Positions 34,141 to 45,292 of a stretch of DNA of 64,000 nt are shown here, piece by piece. Source of the stretch: Xenopus tropicalis (lineage: Eukaryota > Chordata > Amphibia > Anura > Pipidae). A program made the translations under genes and the position numbers. A model generated the notes under the pieces. The model was not told where the DNA came from. It saw only the letters and a list, made by a program, of their open reading frames with translations, and did not search any database. How positions within the stretch are numbered: position 1 is the first letter of the stretch; each line of letters begins with the position of its first letter. The stretch lies in contig NC_030677.2 in assembly GCF_000004195.4 (NCBI RefSeq), positions 67,480,222 through 67,544,221 on the forward strand. Direction: 5' to 3'.

Positions 34141-36495
34141 TGCAGGCTACCTGCATTTCCTTCCAAGTTGAACTCTGGGTGCAACACATGCACTGTAACC
34201 ACCAGAGCTATGGGATATACATTTTATTGTAAACACTGCATTAGCAAGCCAACTGGTAAAAGGTCAGTCTGTGCCCAATATAGCAAAGTCCTGCAGGCAC
34301 GATCCTTCTGAAGCTGGTGCTGTGTTTACGCACACCAGTATCCACACCAAAATATATTCTGCAATAGCTACTTATCCACAACCCTCCAGAAGCGTAAAAA
34401 TGTCATTTGCATCAGGGCAAGGAGTAAAGTGCGCCTGTATTTTTACACCTGACAACATTTTTATAAATGAGGCCTATATTCTTATACGTTGTCAACAGAT
34501 GCCTCCATGTGTGTAACACATTGCATCAATCTACATCATGTTTCATCCAGTATCTTTCCAGGTCTGTTTCTCATCTGCGCTAATTAAAAAGAACTGGATG
34601 TTTTTATGTCATTTGCATTATTTATAAAACATTAAAAAAAGCCAATTCCCAAGAACACCCACAAAACTGGAACAAAATTGAGTAATCTAAACTAAATCTA
34701 ATCCTGCTCTGTGAGCATTTATTTTGCTGGTGCAGGTGTATGGGGTACTAAGAAATGTGTAGTTTATAAATCCAATTTTAATAAACCATTAAACACGTGG
34801 CTTCTTTCTATCATAGGCATTCTATAGCATAGGATAGATAAGAATAAAGTAGTAATATGTGTCAAGGGTTGTTTACTTCTGACTTTATGCATTCTGATTG
34901 GGCCCCTACTAAACTGAACTTTATTTTACTCTTTGAAATTTCTGTCCTGGCACCACCTATTACTAGTCACTCCTTTGCAAATTTTACAGACCTCTGCAGC
35001 TATACGCCAGTGGTTCATCCCTCTAAACTGCAAAGTCATTTGCAGGCAGCTAAACGCAGCATGCAAAATGCAAAAAATGGCTGATTGTGGGATTATTTTT
35101 TGTACAGTACTTTGCATACTGCATTTGACCTTTATATTCTCGGTTATAGCCTTAAATTACTCTCCATGATTTGCTGTTCCAGTCTTATTTATGACCACAA
35201 CCCTCAATTAGTCTAATCTAGGAAGCATCTAGCCTAGAGGCAAAGGTGTTGCATAACCACTGACAAAAATGATAATACAATGAAATACTGGGCCCATATC
35301 CTATCCATTCATTCAAATAAGTAACTATATGGTATAATGTTCTCTATTATATAAAGTAGCATTATACTTAACTATTAGGGTCTGTTCAAAGCTGGGATTT
35401 GTCTCAATACTTACTGTAAAATGACTCAAACACTAGTAAATGATTCAGTAGCATGCTCTTTATTCCCTGTTGAACTGTGAAATGTGTTTGCCTTGGCACA
35501 AGCACGGTATTAATTGTCAGCATCTCACTCAGTGTAATTTATGGTTGAAAAAAAAAGTTACACCAGTAAATGACAAACTGCTCCCTGCCAGCCTAACTAT
35601 ATGGCAGGGAGATGTATTTTAGATTTCTAAAAAGACCACATATTATTTCAAAATGCAGTAACATTTATTTTTTTGACAAAAGTCGAAAGCATAATGATTT
35701 CTTATAATTATTATTATTGGCTCTGGAACATAAAATTATACTGTGAAAGGTTTTACTGACAAATTTGATCGTATGTTTATTTAAGTTACTTATACCACAG
35801 CTTGCACAGCTCCTCCAGCCACTACTACAGTATATCTACTTTTTATATATTCAAAGAAATTCTGCTGCACTGCATGGTTCCAGAGGGCTTTGGTTTCTGT
35901 AGAGTTTTTCTCAAGATCCTGTCCACAAAAGTAATTTGCGTTAAATCTGGGAGTCGAAGGGTCCAGAAGGTATGGGAATGGAACTACTTTTGACATTGAT
36001 GTGTAAAAATGATTATTATTAAAGCTGATGTAGAAGAAACTGTGTTAAATATTATGGAGGAAAAACCATTCTTAGGTAGAATCATGAAAGCTAACCGCAT
36101 CTACTGTTCTTTTAGTATTTACAGAAGACAATGCTGCATTTGAATCAGTGCTGTCCCACATGATGCCCAGGGTCCTCATCAGATGTTTAATGATTCTTTA
36201 ATGAAGTAAGAAACTGTGAGTGTCTATGAAAAGAGAATATTTCTGTGGAAGACAATGAGTTTTTGAAGAGCAGAAACCCCACCTTATGTAGGCCACATTG
36301 CATCAGTCCATATTCTCTACCTCTGCCTATATGTCTTTTATTACTTTTGTGAAATCAATAAATATTTCATCATTATAATTCATGTACCAGACAACAAAAA
36401 CTTAATATATACATTTTGACAAAATGAAACTTTTTTAAAAGTGGCAGACATACAGTTAAAACAGTTATAGTACCACGGTACAAAAAAAGATACTA
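34141..36495. other. Non-coding sequence
   Basis: No repeat or gene recognised. The frames 34857-35169 and 35790-35996 are open on both strands and unrelated to any family I know. Confidence 0.45.
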
Positions 36496-36666
36496 GGGCA
36501 TATTTTAAGGGATTTTTTAACATTGGAGATAAACATCACTGGTGATGTTGACCTTAGAAACCAATTTCTAATCTAATTTGTAGGTGACGTTTAAATCTAA
36601 TTGTTGAATGGTTACTATGGGCAACATCATCGATGATGTTTGTCTCCAGTGTTAATAAATCCGCCA
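36496..36666. mobile_element. Palindromic Harbinger-like MITE with CTA duplication
   Basis: The left arm TTAACATTGGAGATAAACAT and the inverse of the right arm, TTAACACTGGAGACAAACAT, match closely and continue into CATCANNGNTGATGTTG. CTA flanks both ends (36493-36495 and 36667-36669), consistent with a 3-bp duplication. GGGCATATTTT and AAATCCGCCA are the weakly kept outer ends. Confidence 0.7.
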
Positions 36667-36734
36667 CTAAGTCCGCATGTGCTATTAGCCAAGGCGAATT
36701 TTGAGCACCATGTTTTTTTCCCCACAATCCAAGT

Positions 36735-36970
36735 GTGTTGCGCCTATTGACAGTGGGTGCGAGGGTCCCTGGAGCTTCTGCCTGGTTAGGGGGTGGCGGT
36801 AGCTTTCCAGTTCCCCTGCTTCAAGCGCTGCTGCACCTATTGACATAGGGGAACCCTGGAGCTACAGCCACCAATGGCACTGGAATTCTGTGGAAAAACA
36901 CTGCACTGTGGGAAAAAAACATGGCAATTGCACTTGAAATTGCACTTTGCTAACTGCACTTGAGGATGTA
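36735..36970 (+). repeat. Unnamed dispersed repeat, copy 3 of 3
   Basis: It keeps GGGGAACCCTGGAGCTACAG, GGAATTCTGTGGAAAAACAC and CTTGAAATTGCACTTTGCTA, in the order seen at 10310 and 23047. An extra partial copy of the left part (GGGTCCCTGGAGCTTCTGCC) precedes it, with an inverted partner in GGTGGCGGTAGCTTTCCAG. Confidence 0.6.
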
Positions 36971-38072
36971 AATGAGACTTGTGCACCTCCCAAATCCCTT
37001 CAACACTTGATACTTGTGTTTCATAAAGATAGGTGAGTAAGATTAGCCTTTCACATAAAATCTGAGCTGTTCATGTTTAGAGCCTCACACCTCCATAAAC
37101 AATTCCAGCTACAGACTGAGGGTTTATTAAAAGTGATAAAAAAAAAATCTTTGCCTTTCCCCACTTCTTCTATTGATATTTTTAAAGGTCCCATACCTGT
37201 AAATGAAATACACATGTTTAATGTGCTAACAGAGAAGTTGATTTGCACTCAAGTGGTTTTTTTTTCAGGTTAAAAACAAAAATCATAATACCCTCAATTA
37301 AACAGCACTTCATAATTTTTTCAGAGAGAATGCAGGTGAGGAGGAAATTGAGCATTTTTCTACATACATTTTCCTGATGTTTTATTCATTATAGAATGAC
37401 AAAATTACATTTGCTCCCCTGCTAGTCAGAAACAGAATGAAACTGACAAGCACAATTTATATTAAAAAAAAGCATATACTGCTGTGTAAGAATTGCTTCT
37501 CGCAGTTTGTGCATGCAACATCTTAATCTTGCAGTCAAAGCTAAAATAACAGGGCTTAACAGCAAAGGCCAGGGGTATGATTAAGTATAAAAGTCAAGTA
37601 CTGCATGATATACCTGCCTATGTGCAAATGTATCTCTGGCATTAGGTCCACAGAAAGATACTCCCCTCTCATAAGGAACAGTAGTACTTTATGGAACAAG
37701 GATATGAAATGAAGGAGGATGAAAACCGCTCAGTGTTAAAGGGCAAAGCATTGTAATATTACAAAAAGAAAATGCAGACGCGTGGGGAAGAACAAATCAT
37801 TTGCATTAGCAAATATGCAGAAAAAGAGATGTTAGAAAGTCATACAGGCAGAACAATTGTTTTAGATTCAAAGGGGCATAAAAATGCTTTAAAATCAAAA
37901 AAGCAGAAAGCAATTATAATACCACACAGGAATGGAAAACAAGGTTTTAAAATAATACAGGAATACAGATTAGAATTTCTTTATATCTTGAATGCATTAA
38001 AAAAAACTTTACAAATTATTACAAGGAAGAAAAGACTCAGTAATATTAAGATAAAATGATTTGTTTTAATAT
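36971..38072. other. Non-coding sequence
   Basis: AT-rich, with no repeat named. The 95-codon frame 37772-38059 is Lys/Ile-rich, as expected of random AT-rich sequence, and shows no domain. Confidence 0.45.
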
Positions 38073-38320
38073 AACAGTAGCTTGTACTTGATGGTAACTA
38101 AGCTGCATAAATCCATATTGGTGGCAAAACAATCCTATAGGGTTTATTTAATATTTAAAAGTTCCTTAGTATCCTTAGGAATGAATGCAGGTCCCACTCA
38201 TTCTGCATAAGAGATGTCTTATCTGTACCTAGTACTTAATGGTAACTAAGCTAGCATACAGTAAATCCAGTTGATTGCACTGCCATCCTATTGTATTTTT
38301 TAAATGTTTAAATGCTTTAA
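38073..38320 (-). mobile_element. Two fragments of the TACAGGTATGGGACC family
   Basis: CAGTAGCTTGTACTTGATGG with CATATTGGTGGCAAAACAAT (38073-38158), then CTAGTACTTAATGGTAACTA with a GCCATCCTATTG segment (38225-38320). Both parallel the internal part of 42894-43235. They are two partial copies or one copy duplicated and eroded, without the terminal repeats. Confidence 0.6.
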
Positions 38321-38363
38321 GGCATTAAAGCCTTAATGCATCATTACAGAAGAAGCCTTTTCC

Positions 38364-38600
38364 AGGCAAGGTTGCCAAACAAAAGGATCTTTCTCACGAT
38401 ATGCCAGCCGAAGGCTTAAATCTAGGGCCAAATGATCAAATTGCAACGAGGGGCATAGGAGCCGTCAAAGAGAGGACCACTTCAATGAGTCATAGATCCA
38501 AAGGGAAAATCAAGCCAGCCCAATCGACATCGGGCCAATATCAGTTAGGGAGGCCCAACAGGGATCCGCAAACACTGGCAGGTAAGCTGCCTAATTGGTC
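38364..38600. mobile_element. Probable diverged DNA-transposon MITE (GCCAAAC...GATATGCC)
   Basis: The segment GGTTGCCAAACAAAAGGATC, CACGATATGCCAGCC, GGGCCAAATGATCAAATTG and CATCGGGCCAATATCAG resembles a Xenopus element built of GATCGG and GATATCGGGC words. It is notably less AT-rich than its flanks. The termini were not found. The 75-codon frame 38401-38628 lies in it. Confidence 0.4.
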
Positions 38601-40294
38601 TGAAGGGGTATCAGTGGTTGTAGGGTAGACAACTATTCCTACACAGTATAGAAGCATTATTGTCTGTATTGAACTGAACCAAATAATCAGGGGCCTGGCC
38701 CTGGGTGAAAGACATAGTTTGGCCTATTTATACTATTGCTTTGTACTGATAATTGAAAATAGATCTTTCTAAAGTGTGACCAAATGCTATGCAGCAGCAT
38801 TTCAACGGTTACTGCTTTGATATTGCCTAAATGAAAATATATGCAGCCTCTCAACCGTACTAATAAGGGTCATTTCCAAAACCATTTCATAGAGCTTCTG
38901 AGAAGAAATGTGACTGTCTATGCTTTTGCATGCTTTGGGCTAAACCTAACAGGGAGCATCTGTTATCAATAGAATCCACACATTTCCTAGTCTAGATTTG
39001 TTTTTGGCCAGGTTTCTAACTTATGCGCTAACAGAAAATGACAGCCCTAGCAATTCATGAATTCTGCCTGCCTGACTGGAACCATGTTAATGAACTGCTG
39101 CACAACTCACAACAAAACCATTTTTTTAAATTATTCAAAACATCAGAGACTAATGGCCCAGATGCTTTGTTCAATAATGACACTTTTCCATGGTAAAATC
39201 CAGACTGTTGTTTAGCCCCAGACCTGCCAGGGGCTCCATAGACTTCTTGGAGTGACATTGGCCCCAAATGTTAGGTTTTTAGATATCTGGCCCAATATGT
39301 AGAGAAATGGAAACAGTTGAACATTACTGGATTAGTATAACATTGTTTTGTAATTAAAGTACACCAACTGTCATGTATATATATATCTCAAAAGTTCAGC
39401 AATGGTGCAGACAGAGAACTGCAGGTACTGCCTGGGTGCATGGTTAGCAAAACATAATTAGTAAGCACAAACAAAGCGCACAAAAGCAAAGCGCACAGAA
39501 GCAAAAAAATGGCATTTAATTCAACTTTTCAGCTTAGACTCAACAGGACGGGGAATGGATGGGACAGAAATGGAGAATAGGTGGGCAAGTCGGGGAGGTG
39601 AATGTGGTCGGAGCTTGGATGCAGCCATGCTGATCAGGTGGCATAACAGTTCAGGGAGGTGAGGGGAAGATAGGAAATTCCAAATTTACTGGAATGAACA
39701 CTTGCCTTGAGCCAGGTTTCCTTTAGTGTGCCGCACATAAATGATTTGCACCATGTGAAAAACCCATTAAAGTTTCAATGTTGCATGCAACTGAAGTTAC
39801 GCCACTCACGCACACATTGACTAGGAAACACTGACTCTGCAACTTGCACGCTATTTTTCAATGCAGATACTAATTTACACCTGCACTGACGAATCACACG
39901 CAATCTGCAGAGCATGCTATTTCTGGAATTCAGGGGGAAACTGCTGTGGGTTATTTACCTAGCGTTTTGAACTTGTGTTAGTAAATGATGCGTAAACTAT
40001 TATAAATTATCTCACAATACCAACTGACAAACCGTTCTTCCCACACATTCTACAATGGAAAGTAGAATCAAATGAGATAAATGGCACCTTGTGGTATGAA
40101 ATTATATAAAGGTTTTTTACTCAATCTATTGATCTCTTAGGTATTGGCAACTCTCTATCCCATTGTTTCTGTATCAGAACTTTGAAATGCATTTTCCTAC
40201 AAGCCTTTCCATTTTAAACAATGATGCATGTGTTTGGTACAAGTATCTACTGTTATTAGAATTTGTACTTTGCAGCTAACCTAGGCTAGGCTAG
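38601..40294. other. Non-coding sequence, possible fourth copy of the unnamed repeat
   Basis: About 39740-39970 has TTTCTGGAATTCAGGGGGAA and CAATCTGCAGAGCATGC wording reminiscent of the unnamed repeat at 10310, 23047 and 36735, but too diverged to call. No gene is supported. Confidence 0.35.
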
Positions 40295-40522
40295 TACAAG
40301 TATAGGATTCATTATCTGGAAACCCGTTATCCACAAAGTTCTGGATCATGGAACTTTATTTTAAGCAAATAATTTCAACTTTTAAAAGTGATTTCCCTTT
40401 TCTCTGTAACAATAAAACAGTAGCTTGTAATGCTGCATGAATCCATATTGGTGGCAAAACAATCCTACTTGGTTTATTTAATATTTAATTGATTTTTAGA
40501 CTCAAGCTTGGGTGATCCAAGT
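40295..40522 (-). mobile_element. TACAGGTATGGGACC-family MITE, one end lost
   Basis: It starts TACAAGTATAGGATTCATTA with TATCTGGAAACCCGTTATCC, keeps GATTTCCCTTTTCTCTG and CATATTGGTGGCAAAACAAT, and fades after GGGTGATCCAAGTT. Relative to 16704 it is inverted. The distal terminal repeat is missing. Confidence 0.75.
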
Positions 40523-42893
40523 TGAGTAAAGATTTAACACAGACCTCCATTTTTCATCTTAAACTCCTAATGCTCAGGAATATATTTAGAACTTGGGAAA
40601 AAAATAGTTGCTGTTTTATATGCTAACATTAGAGTCTCATCATATACCTTGGTTACATTATAGGGTTACACTATCGACCTGTCTACTTCTCACTTCTCAA
40701 AACAGCCAGCTAAATGATATTGCCTTCAACTTAATATCCTACTTTATTTGACCATTTGCTTTCAATGTCTGCCACCTGTTTTTCTAACTTAATTCCATAC
40801 AATATGGGTGGTATGCATTAAAGAATAATATCATTATTCCTTTTTATATTTCTTAAGCCCTTTGTATATTTATATATTTATTGCTGTTGGTTGATCAACT
40901 AAACATACAGGTTTGCGTGTACAGAATGTCTTTCTGCCACCCAAATACAAGAATGCAGCATGTCACATCCTTGTTAACAGTCTCCAGTAGTTATAATTAT
41001 GCCCTCCCATGGCTGGAAACCAGTAAAAGGTGACAGTCTCCATCTGTGCTCTGTTAAATGAATGCGCAGTGCTGATGATTTTGGAATTCTTCCAAGCTGG
41101 CAAAGGAATGACATCCTCTGGCAGCAGGAGATGGCCTTCCAATCAACCTGTCTTGAGTGCCCCCAACTGCACCTGACACGACAACTGTTTGGACAGCGAC
41201 GATCACTGCTGATGATTTCAAAGCCCTGTACGGTTAAACTATGTGTCCCAGTCTCATCCCAGTTCTACCATGGACACCCGAGACTTCTGATATGCTGCAG
41301 CGATCTCAAACATTTGCTTCAACTCTTTGGGACTTCAGAAACTAAATCCATCATCAAACCCATGCATATATATAAATTTTCAAATCATGTTAAAATATTT
41401 TTTGACGTCTCAGTTTCATATTTACTATTCAGGACACTGACAACGGCTGCATGGACTTGATTTGCACACCCTTGCCTGTCTTAAAAACCTATGCAAATTG
41501 CTCAACTAAAATTCTAAAATGATTAGTGGTGCTGTTATTACCGAAATCTTCACACTTCTGAACACACACTGTACCTCTCTATGGAGAATGGGTTAAAGGC
41601 AATACTTGCATGGTGCACAGTTAAACATATTATTCCACTACACAAAGCAATTATGGGAAATACAACATTCAGTAATGTTTAAAAATATTTTTAAAGTATT
41701 AGTAACTGTTCAACTCACAATCAAAGTGTCTTATATTTGCAGTATCCTCTACACAGGCTCTAAAAAACCCATTATGAGACCCCATTGTGTAATCTAAGCT
41801 CCCTTCTCCCGCGTCTCTGTCTTCGCTGAGCTTTTGGCCATCTATCATCGTATCAGTGGAAAGCTCACTCCTTCTATTATATCACTGGCACCGAAAGTGC
41901 AAACAGCAGTTGCAATGCTGATACTTATGCCACTTGACTATTAACTTCCCCCTGTCCCTGTTTGATTTGCCTCACAAGTGCCGAGACCCGTACACCTGAT
42001 ACCCAGTCCAGTTGTTGGCTCAGTCAAGTACTTTATACCTCTCCTCTATATTTATTAGTGCAGCACTCAAATTGCATGTTGTAGTTCTTTGATGCTGTCA
42101 AAAATATGCAAGCATTAGACATTTCTGTTTGGTCACTGAGGGCATTAGAGTTTATGCCTTTTTTTATTTAATGCTAAGCAAAATAAACAACTTGGCAGCT
42201 CAAGCTTCTATTCATAATTGACATATGCAGATAAATAAAGATTTCTGTAAAAAATAGGTTATTTGGCAAATATTACATACTTTTACAGACAGATAAAGTG
42301 AATTTACTAATAAAGAGGTTTTTTTATTGTGCATCCTGATGCATATTAAGCCCCAGTCAGATTTTTACAATTCTCACTTTATTTACTAATATAATTTTCT
42401 AACCAACCGCCCATGGCATTTAGGAACAAGGATGCTGCATTTTGTTAAGTGACCTTGGAATTACAGAACATAGCTTACTAAAAAACCTGACACTCCATTT
42501 GCATCAGCCCCCATGCTTTCCCCCCACACAGGTCAGCCCTACACAGAATTCTTGTTGTATTCAAATTAGCCCTTGGGAAAATATACTAGTGTCTATTTAT
42601 ATTATCCCTGTAAAACCAGTAGTATGTGTGCATTAATTTGACGTTAAACTGTATATTTAAAAGGCAATTAACATGAATATCCCTTTTTAGATACTGTATG
42701 TTGTTTACTTGCAACTGAAAGAAATCTTAATAGTTTACTAATGTTTAACTCCCTAACCCCCATTCTGCAGCTGAATTCCTCTTATGCATTGGTGCTCAAA
42801 CTGCGTCACATTTCTCTGTGCTGTGCTAATTTGGAAGACAAGTGTCCTGCAATATCCATTGGTTCAAGAAACCAAATCCCAAGTACAGGTATA
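40523..42893. other. Non-coding sequence with one unexplained 132-codon frame
   Basis: The plus-strand frame 41062-41460 is among the longest in the window not clearly made by a repeat, but the protein shows no domain, signal or known motif, and chance is a sufficient explanation. About 41800-42060 is somewhat GC-richer with no recognised feature. Confidence 0.4.
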
Positions 42894-43235
42894 GGATCCA
42901 TGATCCAGAAAACTCCAAATTAAAAAGCCCATCTCCCACAGACTACATTTTAATCAAATAATTTAAATATTCAAAAATGATTTCCTTTTTCTCTGGAATA
43001 ATAATTCAGTACCTTGTACTTGATCCCAATTCAAGTAATTCTCAAATAATTCAGTACCTTGTACTTGATCCCAACTGCATGAATCCATCCTGGTGGCACA
43101 ACAATCCTGTTGGGTTTATTCAATGTTTACATTATTTTTTAGCAGATTTCAGTATGGTGTCCAAATTACAGAAAGATCCCTTATCTGGAAAACCACAGGC
43201 CCCAAACATTCAGGATAACAGGTCCCATACCTGTA
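42894..43235 (-). mobile_element. TACAGGTATGGGACC-family MITE, full length with internal duplication
   Basis: Left TACAGGTATAGGATCCATGA, right CAGGTCCCATACCTGTA. Subterminal GATCCAGAAAACTCC and CTTATCTGGAAAACCACAGG correspond to the copy at 16704, inverted. A 45-bp step duplication repeats ATAATTCAGTACCTTGTACT at 43001 and 43046. The 112-codon frame 42977-43315 overlaps it and is not a gene. Confidence 0.87.
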
Positions 43236-43427
43236 CTATTGAAAAATATTTAACTGAAGGTATAATCACTGTGAATGTCAAAAATGTTCCAGTTATTGCT
43301 ATTCAATATGTGTAAAAATGTTTCTTTTGAAGCTAAACTTTTTGTTTTTATACTTGCAGATATCTGTAATCTGTTGCAATGACAAGCATCCATTTATTTA
43401 GGTATTTAGGGTCAGGTATGTTGTATT
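43236..43427. other. Non-coding spacer
   Basis: Short spacer with nothing recognised. The last 8 bases, GTTGTATT, are the target duplication of the next element. Confidence 0.5.
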
Positions 43428-43674
43428 TATGGCTGCCACATGTGCTGGCTAAGAAAGCCAGGCAGGGGGTGGGGTTGATGTCATGGGGGGCAGGGAAGAG
43501 TCGGGGCCTTGGTGTCATAGGGCGGGGCCATGGCATCACGGGGGGGGGGGCTATGATGCAGCGATCAGTCAATGTTACCGAGTCCTGCCTGGTTTTTCTA
43601 ATTTGGGACACCGGGCAGAAGGTTTTGACCTGGACAGCCCTTCCGAAACCAGAACCAGACAGGTGGCAACCCTA
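43428..43674. mobile_element. hAT-like MITE with perfect 8-bp target duplication
   Basis: Ends are TATGGCTGCCACATG and CAGGTGGCAACCCTA (inverse TAGGGTTGCCACCTG). GTTGTATT flanks both sides (43420-43427 and 43675-43682). The interior is GC-rich, with repeated GATGTCATGGGG / GTGTCATAGGGCGGGGCC / GGCATCACGGGG modules and a run of about 10 G near 43541. Frames 43348-43716 on both strands are artefacts. Same family as 2561-2884. Confidence 0.88.
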
Positions 43675-43682
43675 GTTGTATT

Positions 43683-45230
43683 TAATAATGCAAAATTAAG
43701 GAAAACATTATGTTAAATAAAAAAAATCATGCTTTGCATAAAAGCAGGGTTTTAAGTGGAGACTTCATCAAAAGGTGACACTTCTTTTAAAATCATTTTA
43801 ATTTAAAACTAACTTATAGTGATCCCATATGCCATCTTTTTATATCTTTTTATAGGCTGTTATAATTTTTTGTGATTAATGGCTCTTATAACATAAATAA
43901 ATATGAAGTCTTTTTTAAGTCACTTATGCAACTACACATGTTTCAGTATGTTCTAACAGCAGTATATGCTTACCTACTGCAGTAATAGATTGTTTTTATA
44001 TGAAGTTTATGAGTCTCCTCATTTTGAAGATATAGGATAGGTATTTCGCTGTGCTTTTGAGTGTATTCATTACACCCTACCCAAGGTTATGTTTAAAACT
44101 TAAGTGTGCCATCAAAAGATTAATCTTCATATGACTGAGTGAGTAAATCCAACTGCTATAAAAGCAAGTGGGATTAAAGAACCTCACTATTCAGCATTAA
44201 ATGGTGATACCTTTAATATAAATTAAGCTGTAAATCCTGTAACAAGCAACTCTTATATTTAGGTTGGGTATAACAGTAACTTATAGACTTGACCTTGTCC
44301 TCCAGTAGGAAGGGCACCACTGTGGGATTCTCCAAGCGTAAGCGTACTGAAGAATACAATTTTAGTTATCTGACCTCAGTGCCACAATCTAACAGCTGTC
44401 TTGATTACCCCTCCTCATTTCAGACCCCTCTTTCTTTCCTTCCTTCCATCCAGAAAGAGATATGCAACTCTGAAAGGTGAAACCATGCTTTTCCGAGAGC
44501 TCAACACTTTATAGCTATCACAAAGGAAAACTCGGAAAGATTACTGTGAGTTTTATGCTTCATACAGATAATCCAAGGACATACTGCACTGCAATAGAAA
44601 GTGAATATATCAGCAAATCATCTACAAGTGATATTCTTTATGAAAATGACTAGATGGAAATATCCTTCCTTAAGGCAGACACATCCCCCTCCTACTGGCA
44701 AGGCAGGAATAAGCAGTAAAGAGATTTTGGTCCCTGATGTTTGCACTCTCTTTGAAACAGGTTGAGGCACAATTGAATTTTTTTTCCCTATAATATTTCC
44801 AGGACTGCAAACACAAAACAATGGATTTTGTGTCCTGCTTTTTGTTAGCATTCCAGGCACTCTGCGACTGCTAGCCAGCCTTCCTTATTTCCTGCTCAGA
44901 TTCCTTACCTTGCTACAGCAGTATAAACAACAGAACACACATAATTTAACACAGATTAAAATGGCTATACAATTTAAGATCAATGCATTTGAACAGAAAG
45001 CAAAACAACTCCACCTACGGCTAATCTGGCCACCCATGTGGTGGAAAAATAGTACATGAGACCAATGTTTTGATCCTGCAATTTGTCAGGCAGCCAAATG
45101 GCTGGAAGGGTGCATATACTAGTCAGCCACTCTGGGTTTTAAACATGTGGAATCTAAATCTAAGAAAAAATTTTGGACCCAAACTGAACAAATATACCAA
45201 TTTGACTGAAAAGATACCACTTTGGCTAAT
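43683..45230. other. Non-coding sequence
   Basis: AT-rich. A CT-rich tract lies near 44427-44452. No gene, RNA or named repeat. Confidence 0.45.
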
Positions 45231-45292
45231 ACTATCAGGCAAGGTAAATAGCAATACTAATACTATCAGGCAAGGTAAATAGCAATACTGAG
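45231..45292. repeat. 31-bp direct repeat, two copies
   Basis: ACTATCAGGCAAGGTAAATA followed by GCAATACTA occurs at 45231 and 45262, back to back and essentially identical. Confidence 0.9.

Noticed and set aside
35790..35996. 68-codon minus frame of protein-like composition
   Set aside because: The opposite strand is open over the same interval, and neither product resembles a known family.
41820..41850. GCTGAGCTTTTGGCC resembling an snRNA segment
   Set aside because: The surrounding sequence does not match U2 or any other snRNA that I know.
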